Of a stretch of DNA of 15,418 bases, positions 1-6,449 are shown piece by piece. A program made the position numbers and the translations under genes. The notes under the pieces are model-generated. The model was not told the DNA's origin. It did not search any database and saw only the letters and a program-made list of their open reading frames with translations. This stretch comes from DATLEX01 sp035525015 (GTDB taxonomy: Bacteria; Acidobacteriota; Thermoanaerobaculia; Gp7-AA8): contig DATLFC010000144.1 in the NCBI GenBank assembly GCA_035525015.1, positions 1-15,418 on the forward strand. The letters are read 5' to 3'. The number at the start of each line of letters is the position of its first letter. Position 1 is the first letter of the stretch.

Positions 1-306
1 CTCCTCTCCAACGCCATCAAGTACTCGCCCGACAAGACCGAGATCGACGTCATCGTGCGAGTGGACGGCGACACGATCGAGACCTCCGTCATCGACCACG
101 GCATCGGGATCCCCCGCGACGAGATCCCGCAGCTGTTCGAACGGTTCCATCGCGCCCGCAACGTCTCCAGCCGCTACTATGGCGGCCTCGGTCTCGGCCT
201 CTACATCGCCCGGGCCATCGTCGAAGCGCACCGCGGATCCATCTCCGTCGAGAGCGAGGAAGGTGAGGGGTCCGCCTTTACCCTGACTCTGCCGATGGCG
301 GGGTGA
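1..306 (+). CDS. Sensor histidine kinase, C-terminal ATP-binding part (5' end outside window)
   Basis: Partial gene: the reading frame is open from base 1 and ends at TGA 304-306, leaving about 101 residues. These form the end of a GHKL/HATPase_c domain. The N box is LLSNAIKYSP at residues 1-10, the G1 box is DHGIGIP, the F box is LFERF, and the G2 box is GLGLGLYIAR. Such kinases bind ATP here and phosphorylate a conserved His in the missing upstream half, which then passes phosphate to a response regulator. The first ATG (base 55) lies inside the domain and is not a start. The kinase ends immediately before PHO-box-like repeats and a phosphate-porin gene. It may therefore be a PhoR-type phosphate sensor, but the input domain is not visible and the PhoR assignment is inference only. 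Confidence 0.93.
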   Translation, partial: LLSNAIKYSPDKTEIDVIVRVDGDTIETSVIDHGIGIPRDEIPQLFERFHRARNVSSRYYGGLGLGLYIARAIVEAHRGSISVESEEGEGSAFTLTLPMAG

Positions 307-307
307 A

Positions 308-340
308 ATTCAGGTTCCCTTCACACACTCTTTACTTCCG
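308..340 (+). promoter_or_regulatory. Three-unit 11-nt direct repeat, PHO-box-like
   Basis: Three head-to-tail 11-nt units start at 308, 319 and 330. Their cores are ATTCAG, CTTCAC and CTTTAC, so TTCA/TTCA/TTTA falls at 309, 320 and 331. Eleven-nt tandem units are the known architecture of PhoB (E. coli) and PhoP (Streptomyces, GTTCACC-like) operators. The array lies between the kinase stop and the porin start at 380, and an equivalent array occurs at 7223-7255. A CACACT hexamer at 368-373, 6 nt before the porin ATG, could be a weak activator-dependent -10. Binding is inferred from spacing and sequence only. Confidence 0.55.
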
Positions 341-379
341 CTGCCGGCGCCGTCCTCATCCCCTGCCCACACTCGCCGC

Positions 380-1333
380 ATGCGAGTGACGCTGCTGCTG
401 GCTCTCTGCTGCACCGCTCCGCTGGCCGCGCAGACAGTTCCCGAGCAGGAGCGCATCGACGCACTTGCCGAGCAACTGCGGCGCCTCAGGATCAGCGGTT
501 ACATCCAGCCGCAGTACGTGGACAGCGGCGAGGCGTCTGATTTCTCCGTTCGCCGCGGACGGATCAAGTTCACCTATCAGATGACGAAGACATCGCGGTT
601 CGTCCTGCAGCCGGACGTCAGCAGCTCCGGCGCGACGCTGAAGGACGGATATGTCGAGCTCATCGAGCCATGGACCGACTGGCAGCACACGGTGACGGCG
701 GGGCAGTTCCCGTGGCCGTTTGGGTTCGAGGTGATGTATTCGTCGAGCAACCGGGAGATGCCGGAGCGGTCGCTCGTTGTCCGCAGACTCTTTCCAGGGG
801 AGCGCGACCGCGGCGTGATGCTGTCGGGAGCCGGCTTCACGAAGCGGTTCGTCTACCGCGTGGCAGTCGTGAACGGCACCGGAACGGCGCGAAGCGACGA
901 TGACAGCAGCAAGGACCTTGTCGGGAGAGTCGGCTGGTCGGCCGGACCACTGACGCTCGGACTGTCCGGATATCACGGTTCGGACCGAGGTTTCGACAAG
1001 AGCCGCGAAGGGATCGACTTCCAGTGGACGACGCCGCTTCCCGGCCTTCGCCTGCGGGGGGAGTACATCCGCGGGAAGCAGCCGCCGCCCGTCGGCTCGC
1101 CGGCCCCAGGCGCGGCCGATGTCGACGGCTGGTACGTCTACCTGATTCAGGAGGTCGGTTCGCGCCACCAGTTCGTCGTTCGCGCCGACGAGTACGATGC
1201 GGAGACCGAGACCCGGACCCTCGGCGGCTCGTACATCTTCCGCTGGGACGCGAACAGCAAGGTCATGCTCGCTCACGAGGCTCCCGATCGCGGCAGCGAC
1301 GTCTGGACGCTCCGTTATCAATTCAGCTTCTGA
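380..1333 (+). CDS. Phosphate-selective porin O/P family outer-membrane protein
   Basis: A 317-aa protein with a signal peptide (MRVTLLLALCCTAPLAAQ, probable cleavage after AQ). A short charged helix follows (residues about 22-38, EQERIDALAEQLRRLR), then SGYIQPQYVDS, which is how OprO/OprP-type porins begin. The rest alternates polar and hydrophobic residues, as beta strands of a barrel do, and the protein ends in Phe (RYQFSF), the usual signal for BAM-dependent insertion. Porins of this family pass phosphate or polyphosphate across the outer membrane. It is shorter than the roughly 400-residue Pseudomonas proteins. The position between a kinase gene and exopolyphosphatase, with PHO-box-like repeats 40-72 nt upstream, supports induction by phosphate starvation. 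No clear Shine-Dalgarno is present. Substrate selectivity cannot be read from the sequence. Confidence 0.82.
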   Translation: MRVTLLLALCCTAPLAAQTVPEQERIDALAEQLRRLRISGYIQPQYVDSGEASDFSVRRGRIKFTYQMTKTSRFVLQPDVSSSGATLKDGYVELIEPWTDWQHTVTAGQFPWPFGFEVMYSSSNREMPERSLVVRRLFPGERDRGVMLSGAGFTKRFVYRVAVVNGTGTARSDDDSSKDLVGRVGWSAGPLTLGLSGYHGSDRGFDKSREGIDFQWTTPLPGLRLRGEYIRGKQPPPVGSPAPGAADVDGWYVYLIQEVGSRHQFVVRADEYDAETETRTLGGSYIFRWDANSKVMLAHEAPDRGSDVWTLRYQFSF

Positions 1334-1346
1334 GGATCGCAGCGCC

Positions 1347-1352
1347 TACAAT
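1347..1352 (+). promoter_or_regulatory. Candidate -10 (TACAAT) just before the exopolyphosphatase start
   Basis: TACAAT ends 9 nt before the ATG at 1362, and I see no convincing -35. If used, transcription would start at or within a few bases of the start codon. It lies after the porin stop, so the phosphatase may have its own leaderless or near-leaderless transcript in addition to read-through from the porin. Confidence 0.35.
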
Positions 1353-1361
1353 CGCTGCGAG

Positions 1362-2909
1362 ATGGCCAGGACCCCGTCGCGGATCGCCGCGATCGACGTC
1401 GGCACGAACTCGATCCACATGATCGTGGTTGAGGTGCAGAAGCACGGCTACCGCGTCATCGACCGGGAGAAGGAGATGGTGCAGCTTGGCCGCGATGCCC
1501 TGGAGGGGCGTCCGCTGACGGATGCCGCCGTCGAGCGAGGCGTGGCCGCGCTGAAAACCATGGCCGAGATCGCGCGCCGGTGGAAAGTGTCGGAGATCGT
1601 TGCCGTGGCCACGAGCGCCGTCCGGGAGGCGCCGAACCGCCGCCGCTTTCTTTCCGCCGTGGAGAAGAGCGCCGGGATCAAGCTGCGGATGATCTCCGGC
1701 GAAGAAGAAGCGGACTACATCTACCGCGCCGTCCGCTCGGCCGTCGATTTTCACGGCGGCACCGCGCTGTCGATCGACATCGGCGGCGGCAGCGTGGAGC
1801 TGATCGTCGGCACGGCCGGGGATGTCTATTTCACGCGGAGCGAGCCGTTGGGCGCGCTGCGCCTCGCGCAGCGATTCGATCTCGAGGCCGCGGGCGGCGA
1901 CGACGACGTGGCACGCTGCCGGAAGTTCGTCCGGAAGACGATCAGGAAGACGCTGAAGGGGGTCGCCGCGCTCGGCTTCGACTTCACGATCGGCACGTCG
2001 GGAACGATTCTCACGCTGGCTTCGCTGGCCAGGGAGGAATCGTCGGACGCGGCGCCGGTGGCGTCGGGGCTCATCTGGTTGAGCCGCGGCAGGGTGGGAG
2101 AGCTGGTGGTGGCCCTGGCGCCGCTCACCGCCGAGGAGCGCGCCAGGAAGTTCGATCTCGACCTCCGCCGCGCCTCGACGCTCGTCGCCGGCGCGATCGT
2201 TCTCGAGGAGATCATGAAAGGGCTGGAGATCGAGCAGATCCGCGCGAGCGACGCCGCGCTGCGCGAGGGAATCGTGGAGAGCGTCCTCGACGCGACGCAA
2301 CAGGACGGCGGGCGCGACAGCTCCGCCGGCAGCGTCCGCCGCTCCTCGGTCATGGCCCTCGCCGAGCGCAGCGACGTCGACCTCGCTCATGCCGGACACG
2401 TGGCGCGGCTGGCCCTCCGCATCTTCGATCAGACCGAGGATGTGCACCGGCTGCGGACCGGCGAGCGGGAGCTGCTCGAGTACGCGGCGCTGCTCCACGA
2501 GGTCGGGAGGCACGTCTCCTGGCAGAAGCACCACAAGCATTCGTACTACCTCATCAGTCACGCCGGTCTTCGCGGCTTCACCGCCGATCAGGTCGCGGTC
2601 GTGGCGAACGTGGCGCGGTATCACCGGAAGGGAGTCCCGAGCGAGGACGACGACAACTTCGCCCAGCTCTCCGGCGCGCAGCAGGACGTGGTGGAGAAGC
2701 TTTCGGCCATCCTCCGGCTGGCGGACGCCATGGACCGCAGCCGGCACACGGCCATCCGCGACGTGGCCGTCGATGTGGACGATGATTCGGTCTCGTTCCG
2801 GGTCCGGCCGCGCCGGGACGCCGAGGTGGAGATCGAATCGGCGCTGAAGAAAGCGAAGTATTTCGGTAAGGTATTCGGGCGTAAAACGCGATTCGAAGTG
2901 GCGAGGTGA
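1362..2909 (+). CDS. ppx: Exopolyphosphatase / guanosine pentaphosphate phosphatase family
   Basis: A 515-aa protein, the usual length for bacterial Ppx/GppA. The N-terminal ASKHA-type ATPase fold is clear: AAIDVGTNSIHM at residues 9-20, AVATSAVREAPN near 80, ISGEEEADYIYRAV near 111 carrying the catalytic-type Glu, and the phosphate-binding SIDIGGGSVEL near 137. The C-terminal half has an HD-like domain with LLHEVGRH and HHKHSYYLI around residues 376-398. The enzyme removes terminal phosphate from polyphosphate, or from pppGpp in GppA members; the sequence does not separate the two, though the neighbouring polyphosphate kinase favours polyphosphate. I chose the ATG at 1362 because the fold begins 8 residues later. 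The frame is open back to 1197, but that stretch overlaps the porin gene. It starts 28 nt after the porin stop and is followed after 4 nt by the SixA gene. Confidence 0.9.
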   Translation: MARTPSRIAAIDVGTNSIHMIVVEVQKHGYRVIDREKEMVQLGRDALEGRPLTDAAVERGVAALKTMAEIARRWKVSEIVAVATSAVREAPNRRRFLSAVEKSAGIKLRMISGEEEADYIYRAVRSAVDFHGGTALSIDIGGGSVELIVGTAGDVYFTRSEPLGALRLAQRFDLEAAGGDDDVARCRKFVRKTIRKTLKGVAALGFDFTIGTSGTILTLASLAREESSDAAPVASGLIWLSRGRVGELVVALAPLTAEERARKFDLDLRRASTLVAGAIVLEEIMKGLEIEQIRASDAALREGIVESVLDATQQDGGRDSSAGSVRRSSVMALAERSDVDLAHAGHVARLALRIFDQTEDVHRLRTGERELLEYAALLHEVGRHVSWQKHHKHSYYLISHAGLRGFTADQVAVVANVARYHRKGVPSEDDDNFAQLSGAQQDVVEKLSAILRLADAMDRSRHTAIRDVAVDVDDDSVSFRVRPRRDAEVEIESALKKAKYFGKVFGRKTRFEVAR

Positions 2910-2913
2910 CTCA

Positions 2914-3456
2914 GTGGCCGGTCGCAGGACTACACAGGAAGACGAAGAAGAAGGACAGCGGGAACGGTTTCTCGTTCTGCTGCGCCATGGCATCGCCGAG
3001 GATCCGACGGAAGGGAAGGCGGACGAGGATCGCAGCCTGACGCCCGAAGGGCACGGCCGGATGAAGCAGATCGCGCGCGGGCTCGAACGCGCCTTCCCGA
3101 AGGCACAGGTGATCTGCGCCAGCCCTCTGCTGCGTGCCGTGCAGACGGCGCTCTGGATCTCGAAAGGGTACCGGTCCCGAGTGAAGGTGGAGACCTCCGA
3201 CGCCCTGATCCCCGGTGCCGATCCGAAAGAGTTCGTCGATCTGGTCGCCGGCATCACCGCCCGTCGCATCATCCTCGTTGGGCACGAGCCGAATCTGACC
3301 GAGAACATGATGGAGCTGGTGGGCCTCACCGCGGCCCGGCAGTTCGACCTCAAGAAGGGCGGCTGCTACGGCATCCGTCTGTATGCGGACGGCGGAGCGC
3401 TGCTGGAATGGCTGCTCTCGCCGCGCATTCTCCGCAAGCTCGGCGAAACGGAATGA
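2914..3456 (+). CDS. sixA: SixA-type phosphohistidine phosphatase (histidine phosphatase superfamily)
   Basis: A 180-aa protein starting at GTG 2914, only 4 nt after the exopolyphosphatase stop, so translation is probably coupled. The catalytic motif is LLRHGIAE (His25), followed by the family-typical ASPLLRAVQTA and LVGHEPNLTE, whose second His completes the active site. E. coli SixA removes phosphate from phosphohistidine on proteins (ArcB, PtsN/NPr systems). This one is about 20 residues longer, mostly an N-terminal acidic stretch (QEDEEEGQRER). In this cluster possible phosphohistidine substrates include the neighbouring kinase and the autophosphorylated polyphosphate kinase, but that is inference. 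The gene ends in a palindrome shared with the convergent gene. Confidence 0.85.
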   Translation: MAGRRTTQEDEEEGQRERFLVLLRHGIAEDPTEGKADEDRSLTPEGHGRMKQIARGLERAFPKAQVICASPLLRAVQTALWISKGYRSRVKVETSDALIPGADPKEFVDLVAGITARRIILVGHEPNLTENMMELVGLTAARQFDLKKGGCYGIRLYADGGALLEWLLSPRILRKLGETE

Positions 3457-3478
3457 CGCCGCGTCATTCGGTCTTTTT
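3451..3478 (+). terminator. Stem-loop with T-tract at the convergent gene ends
   Basis: GAATGACG (3451-3458) pairs perfectly with CGTCATTC (3462-3469) around a CCG loop. Read on the + strand, GGTCTTTTTCC follows, so this resembles an intrinsic terminator for the porin-ppx-sixA strand. The stem contains the TGA stop of sixA and, on the other strand, the TGA stop of the convergent gene. The T-tract lies inside that gene's coding sequence. On the minus strand no T-run follows the stem. Confidence 0.55.
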
Positions 3479-3805
3479 CCGGCTCTTTTTCCGGGGCGCC
3501 GGCCTGGCGCGCGGCTTCTTCGGCAGGGTGGCGGCCACCTCTTCGGGGTCGTAGCGCTTGACCGGATGCTTCTGTTTCAGCCGGGGTGGTGGTTCCTCTT
3601 CGTCGCCGGCGTCCGGCATGTGGGCCGCTTCGATGAGCTTGTCGAAGAGCGCCAGCTTGTCGTCGTCGGAAAGGCGGCTCCAGCTCCGGACGAAGTTCCG
3701 CAGCGGCGCATCGAGTTCCCTCGCGCGCCCGGCCAGACGGTCGAAGGCGCGGACTCCGGTCTCGCTCACGAAGCCTCGAAACTCAGATGGGATGGGCGTC
3801 GTCAC
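3464..3805 (-). CDS. Small protein of unknown function with Lys/Arg/Pro-rich tail
   Basis: A 113-aa protein I do not recognise. It starts at GTG (3805) and overlaps the polyphosphate kinase stop by 4 nt (GTGA), the classic arrangement for coupled translation, so it is very likely a real member of that operon. Residues 1-65 look helical (FDRLAGRARELDAPLRNFVRSWSRLSDDDKLALFDKLIEAAHM). A short acidic run DAGDEEE follows, and the last 40 residues are rich in Lys, Arg and Pro (KKPRARPAPRKKSRKKTE). There is no signal peptide or membrane segment. A basic tail next to polyphosphate kinase could bind polyphosphate or the kinase, but no function can be assigned. It converges on sixA with 7 nt between stop codons. 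Confidence 0.75.
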   Translation of the reverse strand: MTTPIPSEFRGFVSETGVRAFDRLAGRARELDAPLRNFVRSWSRLSDDDKLALFDKLIEAAHMPDAGDEEEPPPRLKQKHPVKRYDPEEVAATLPKKPRARPAPRKKSRKKTE

Positions 3806-6042
3806 GGTTTCGGCTTCTCCTTTTTGCGCTGCCGTTTCGCTTTGCGGCGGGCCGAGGCGGGCTTGGCGATCACTTCATCGTAGGGTCCGACGCGGATCGC
3901 CTCGGATCGGGCGATCTCGATGAATCGCTCCTGGCTCCGCAGCGGCGGCTCGGTCCGATTCCGCCTCCGCCAGCTTCCATCGGCGTGCAGCTTCCAGGCC
4001 TTCACGTTGTCGGCCAGACAGGTGGCCAGAATCTGGTCTTCGATGCGGGCCCGGATCTTTTCGTCGAGGATGGGAAACGTCGTTTCGATGCGGCGGAAGA
4101 AGTTGCGCGGCATCCAGTCTCCGCTCGAGACGTACACCTCCGTGCTGCCGCCGTTGCGGAACAGAAAGATGCGCGAGTGCTCGAGGAAGCGGTCGACGAT
4201 CGACAGGACCCGGATGTTGTCGTTCGGAACGAGGCAGCAGATTCCGCGAACGACGAGGTCGATTTTCACGCCTGCCTCCGCGGCTTTGTACAGCGCATCG
4301 ATCACCGTCGGATCGACCAGCGAATTCATCTTGGCGAGGATGGCCGCCGGCTTCCCGTCGCGCGCGTTCTTCGCCTCGCGCTCGATGGTTCTGACAGTCC
4401 AGTCGTGGTAGTCCATCGGAGCGACGATCAGCCGCAGCCACTTCCACCCCGGCGCCTGCTTCTCGAAGATTTCCTGCACGGTCACGATGCTGTAGCCGGT
4501 GAGCAGATTCATCAGCTGCAGCGCGTCTTCGCCGACGGCTTCATCCGCCGTCAGCAGGTCGATGTCGGTGTAGAGCTGCGACGTCATGGCGTTGTAGTTG
4601 CCGGTCGACAGGTGGACGTAGCGGCGCAGGGCGCTCCCCTCGCGCCGGACCACCACGCAGACTTTCGAGTGTGTCTTGATTCCGACCAGACCATAGACGA
4701 CCTGCACCCCCGCTTCCTCCAGCCGGCGCGCCCAGCCGATGTTCTTCATCTCGTCGAACCGCGCCTGCAGCTCGACGATGGCCGTCACCTGCTTGCCACG
4801 CTGTGCCGCCTGCGCCAGCGCCTCCACGATCACCGATCCCGTCTCCGTCCGATACAGCGTCTGCTTGATGGCGACGACGTCCGGATCTTCGGCCGCGCTC
4901 TGCACGAAGTCGACGACCGCGGCGAACGAATCGTACGGGCGGTGCAGAAGGATGTCCCCCTTGCGGATGATGGAGAAGATGTCCTCGGTCGTGGCGAGCT
5001 GCGTGGGGATGCGCGGATTGAACGGGACTTCCTTCAGCGAGCTCTTTCCGACGCCGCGGTAGATCTCCATCAGATCGCTCAGCTTCAGCAGCCCGGCGGC
5101 GAAGAACGTCTCGTCGGGCGTCGTGTGCAGCGACGCGGCGAGGAGATCGACCAGCATCGGGTCGGCGCCGGCGGCGATCTCCAGCCATACCACTTCCTTC
5201 CGCTCACGCCGGCGCAGCTCCGTTTCCACCGATTTGAGAAGGTCCTGCACCTCGTCTTCCTGCAGCAGGATGTCGGCGTTGCGGATGACTCGGAACGGAA
5301 CGGCGCCGCGGATCTTCAGTCCGGGGAAGAAGCGCGCCAGATGCACCTCGATCAGCGACTCCACGGCGATGAAACGGAGCGGGTCGTCCGGGACCGCGAT
5401 CAGCCGCGGCAACAGCGGCGGGACCTTGATGAACGCGACATGCGACTCGCCGCGCTCGATCTCCAGGATGACGCCGATGTTCAGCGCCCGGCTCGCCAGG
5501 AACGGGAAGGGATGTCCCGGGTCGACGGCCAGCGGCGTGAGGATCGGCGCGATCTGCCCGTCGAAGTACTCGCCCAGCGCTGCCTGCTCCTTTTTTGACA
5601 GGTCGGCGAATCCCTCGATGCGGATTCCGACCTTCCGGAGCTCGATGAGCAGCTCGTCGAGGCAGTGGTACATCTCCTCCGTCAGTGCTTTCACCCGCTC
5701 GCGGATTCCCTTGATCTGCTGCTTCGGCGTCAGGCCATCGGATGATCGCTCCTGAATCCCCGTGACGACCAGCTCGCGGATCGCACCGACGCGGACCATG
5801 AGGAACTCGTCGAGGTTGTTCGAAGCGATGGAGAGAAACTTCACCCGCTCGAGCAGCGGCACGGAGGGATCACGGGCCTCGGCCAGCACGCGCCGGTCGA
5901 AGTCGATCCAGCTGAACTCCCGGTTGAAGAGCCGCACCGGCTCCGCCGGTACGGCGATCGGCGGAACCTTGATCGGCGTCGCCGCCGGGGCACTCTGCAC
6001 GCCGGCGGCCTCCGTCGCGACGGCGTCGTCGAGGTCGGCCAT
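3802..6042 (-). CDS. ppk1: Polyphosphate kinase 1
   Basis: A 746-aa protein with the complete PPK1 layout, slightly longer than E. coli PPK (688 aa). The N-terminal domain is marked by FNREFSWIDFDRRVLAEA and FLSIASNNLDEFLMVRVG. HRPYDSFAAVVDF and VAIKQTLYR lead into the phospholipase-D-like catalytic half. Two His match the essential pair of E. coli (His435, His592): His458 in IKTHSKVCVV and His622 in FLEHSRIFLF, followed by VSSGDWMPRNFFRRIE. The enzyme makes polyphosphate from ATP through an N-phosphohistidine intermediate. Its N-terminus carries an Ala/Val/Pro-rich leader of about 35 residues and its C-terminus a basic tail (ARRKAKRQRKKEKPKP) beyond the usual fold. The start ATG lies 12 nt after the DUF202 stop, without a strong ribosome binding site. 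The exopolyphosphatase on the opposite strand performs the reverse process. Confidence 0.97.
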   Translation of the reverse strand: MADLDDAVATEAAGVQSAPAATPIKVPPIAVPAEPVRLFNREFSWIDFDRRVLAEARDPSVPLLERVKFLSIASNNLDEFLMVRVGAIRELVVTGIQERSSDGLTPKQQIKGIRERVKALTEEMYHCLDELLIELRKVGIRIEGFADLSKKEQAALGEYFDGQIAPILTPLAVDPGHPFPFLASRALNIGVILEIERGESHVAFIKVPPLLPRLIAVPDDPLRFIAVESLIEVHLARFFPGLKIRGAVPFRVIRNADILLQEDEVQDLLKSVETELRRRERKEVVWLEIAAGADPMLVDLLAASLHTTPDETFFAAGLLKLSDLMEIYRGVGKSSLKEVPFNPRIPTQLATTEDIFSIIRKGDILLHRPYDSFAAVVDFVQSAAEDPDVVAIKQTLYRTETGSVIVEALAQAAQRGKQVTAIVELQARFDEMKNIGWARRLEEAGVQVVYGLVGIKTHSKVCVVVRREGSALRRYVHLSTGNYNAMTSQLYTDIDLLTADEAVGEDALQLMNLLTGYSIVTVQEIFEKQAPGWKWLRLIVAPMDYHDWTVRTIEREAKNARDGKPAAILAKMNSLVDPTVIDALYKAAEAGVKIDLVVRGICCLVPNDNIRVLSIVDRFLEHSRIFLFRNGGSTEVYVSSGDWMPRNFFRRIETTFPILDEKIRARIEDQILATCLADNVKAWKLHADGSWRRRNRTEPPLRSQERFIEIARSEAIRVGPYDEVIAKPASARRKAKRQRKKEKPKP

Positions 6043-6054
6043 GGGCCGCTTAGC

Positions 6055-6372
6055 TTATCTGGAAAGGAGGTAGAACACCCCGGCCATGCCGCCGAGGGCG
6101 AGAAGAAATGCCGAAGCCGTGGCCAGCTGGATGGGTCGCTGCGGGACCCGGTGATCTCCGGCGCGGAGGCGGCGGTGGATCTGTGCATATTCGATGGCGC
6201 CGACGACGTTCATCGCCGCGCCGAGGAGCATGAGCCCGATTCCTCCCCAGAGCGAGATGCCGAGGTAGGCCAGTGCGAAACCGCCTCCCATGATGGCCAC
6301 GCCGGTCCGGATCCACGCCAGAAGAGTCCGCTCCGCTGCGAACAGGATACGCGGGTCGGCCGGATCGATCAT
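6055..6372 (-). CDS. DUF202 family membrane protein (YidH-like)
   Basis: A 105-aa protein with the DUF202 signature AAERTLLAWIRTGVAIMGGGFAL at residues 12-34 and three predicted membrane segments (about 22-40, 43-62 and 84-103). Between segments two and three is a charged loop with Arg/His (HRRLRAGDHRVPQRP). The biochemical role of bacterial DUF202 proteins is not established. The same Pfam family forms the membrane part of eukaryotic VTC proteins, which make and translocate polyphosphate. Here the gene is directly upstream of polyphosphate kinase (12 nt), a suggestive association. A TACAAT hexamer ends exactly 6 nt before the ATG and no Shine-Dalgarno is seen, so a leaderless start is likely. 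Confidence 0.85.
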   Translation of the reverse strand: MIDPADPRILFAAERTLLAWIRTGVAIMGGGFALAYLGISLWGGIGLMLLGAAMNVVGAIEYAQIHRRLRAGDHRVPQRPIQLATASAFLLALGGMAGVFYLLSR

Positions 6373-6378
6373 GGCGTG

Positions 6379-6384
6379 ATTGTA
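6379..6384 (-). promoter_or_regulatory. Candidate -10 (TACAAT) 6 nt before the DUF202 start
   Basis: Read on the minus strand, TACAAT is followed by six bases (CACGCC) and then ATG. With the usual 6-7 nt distance from -10 to transcription start, the message would begin at the A of the start codon. The upstream side is the GC-rich hairpin element, so any -35 contact would lie inside that element. No good -35 hexamer is seen. Confidence 0.4.
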
Positions 6385-6385
6385 A

Positions 6386-6449
6386 GGGGTCGGGGCTCGG
6401 GGCTCAGGGCCTTCGACGATCCGAGCCCCGACCCCTGAGCCCCGAGCCC
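6386..6449. repeat. GC-rich element with two alternative long hairpins
   Basis: A low-complexity G/C stretch holds two perfect inverted repeats that share bases. 6386-6400 pairs with 6421-6435 (15 bp), and 6393-6409 pairs with 6433-6449 (17 bp). Because the arms overlap, only one hairpin can form at a time. Short GGGGCTC/GAGCCCC units are iterated, as in dispersed intergenic repeats. The element covers the 3' end of the response-regulator gene, including its stop codon at 6404-6406, and lies just upstream of the DUF202 promoter. No T-tract follows on the minus strand, so it is not a standard terminator. Confidence 0.75.

Noticed and set aside
1323..3353. A long open frame (676 codons) on the minus strand opposite ppx and sixA
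   Set aside because: It mirrors two well-supported genes, its translation has no recognisable domain and is rich in Arg/His/Asp as antisense frames of GC-rich genes are.
3787..5598. A 603-codon + strand frame opposite ppk1
   Set aside because: It is antisense to an unmistakable PPK1, and its composition is typical of a shadow frame.
6386..6449. CRISPR array or tandem repeat array
   Set aside because: Units are short, irregular and arranged as inverted repeats without spacers; no cas genes occur in the window.
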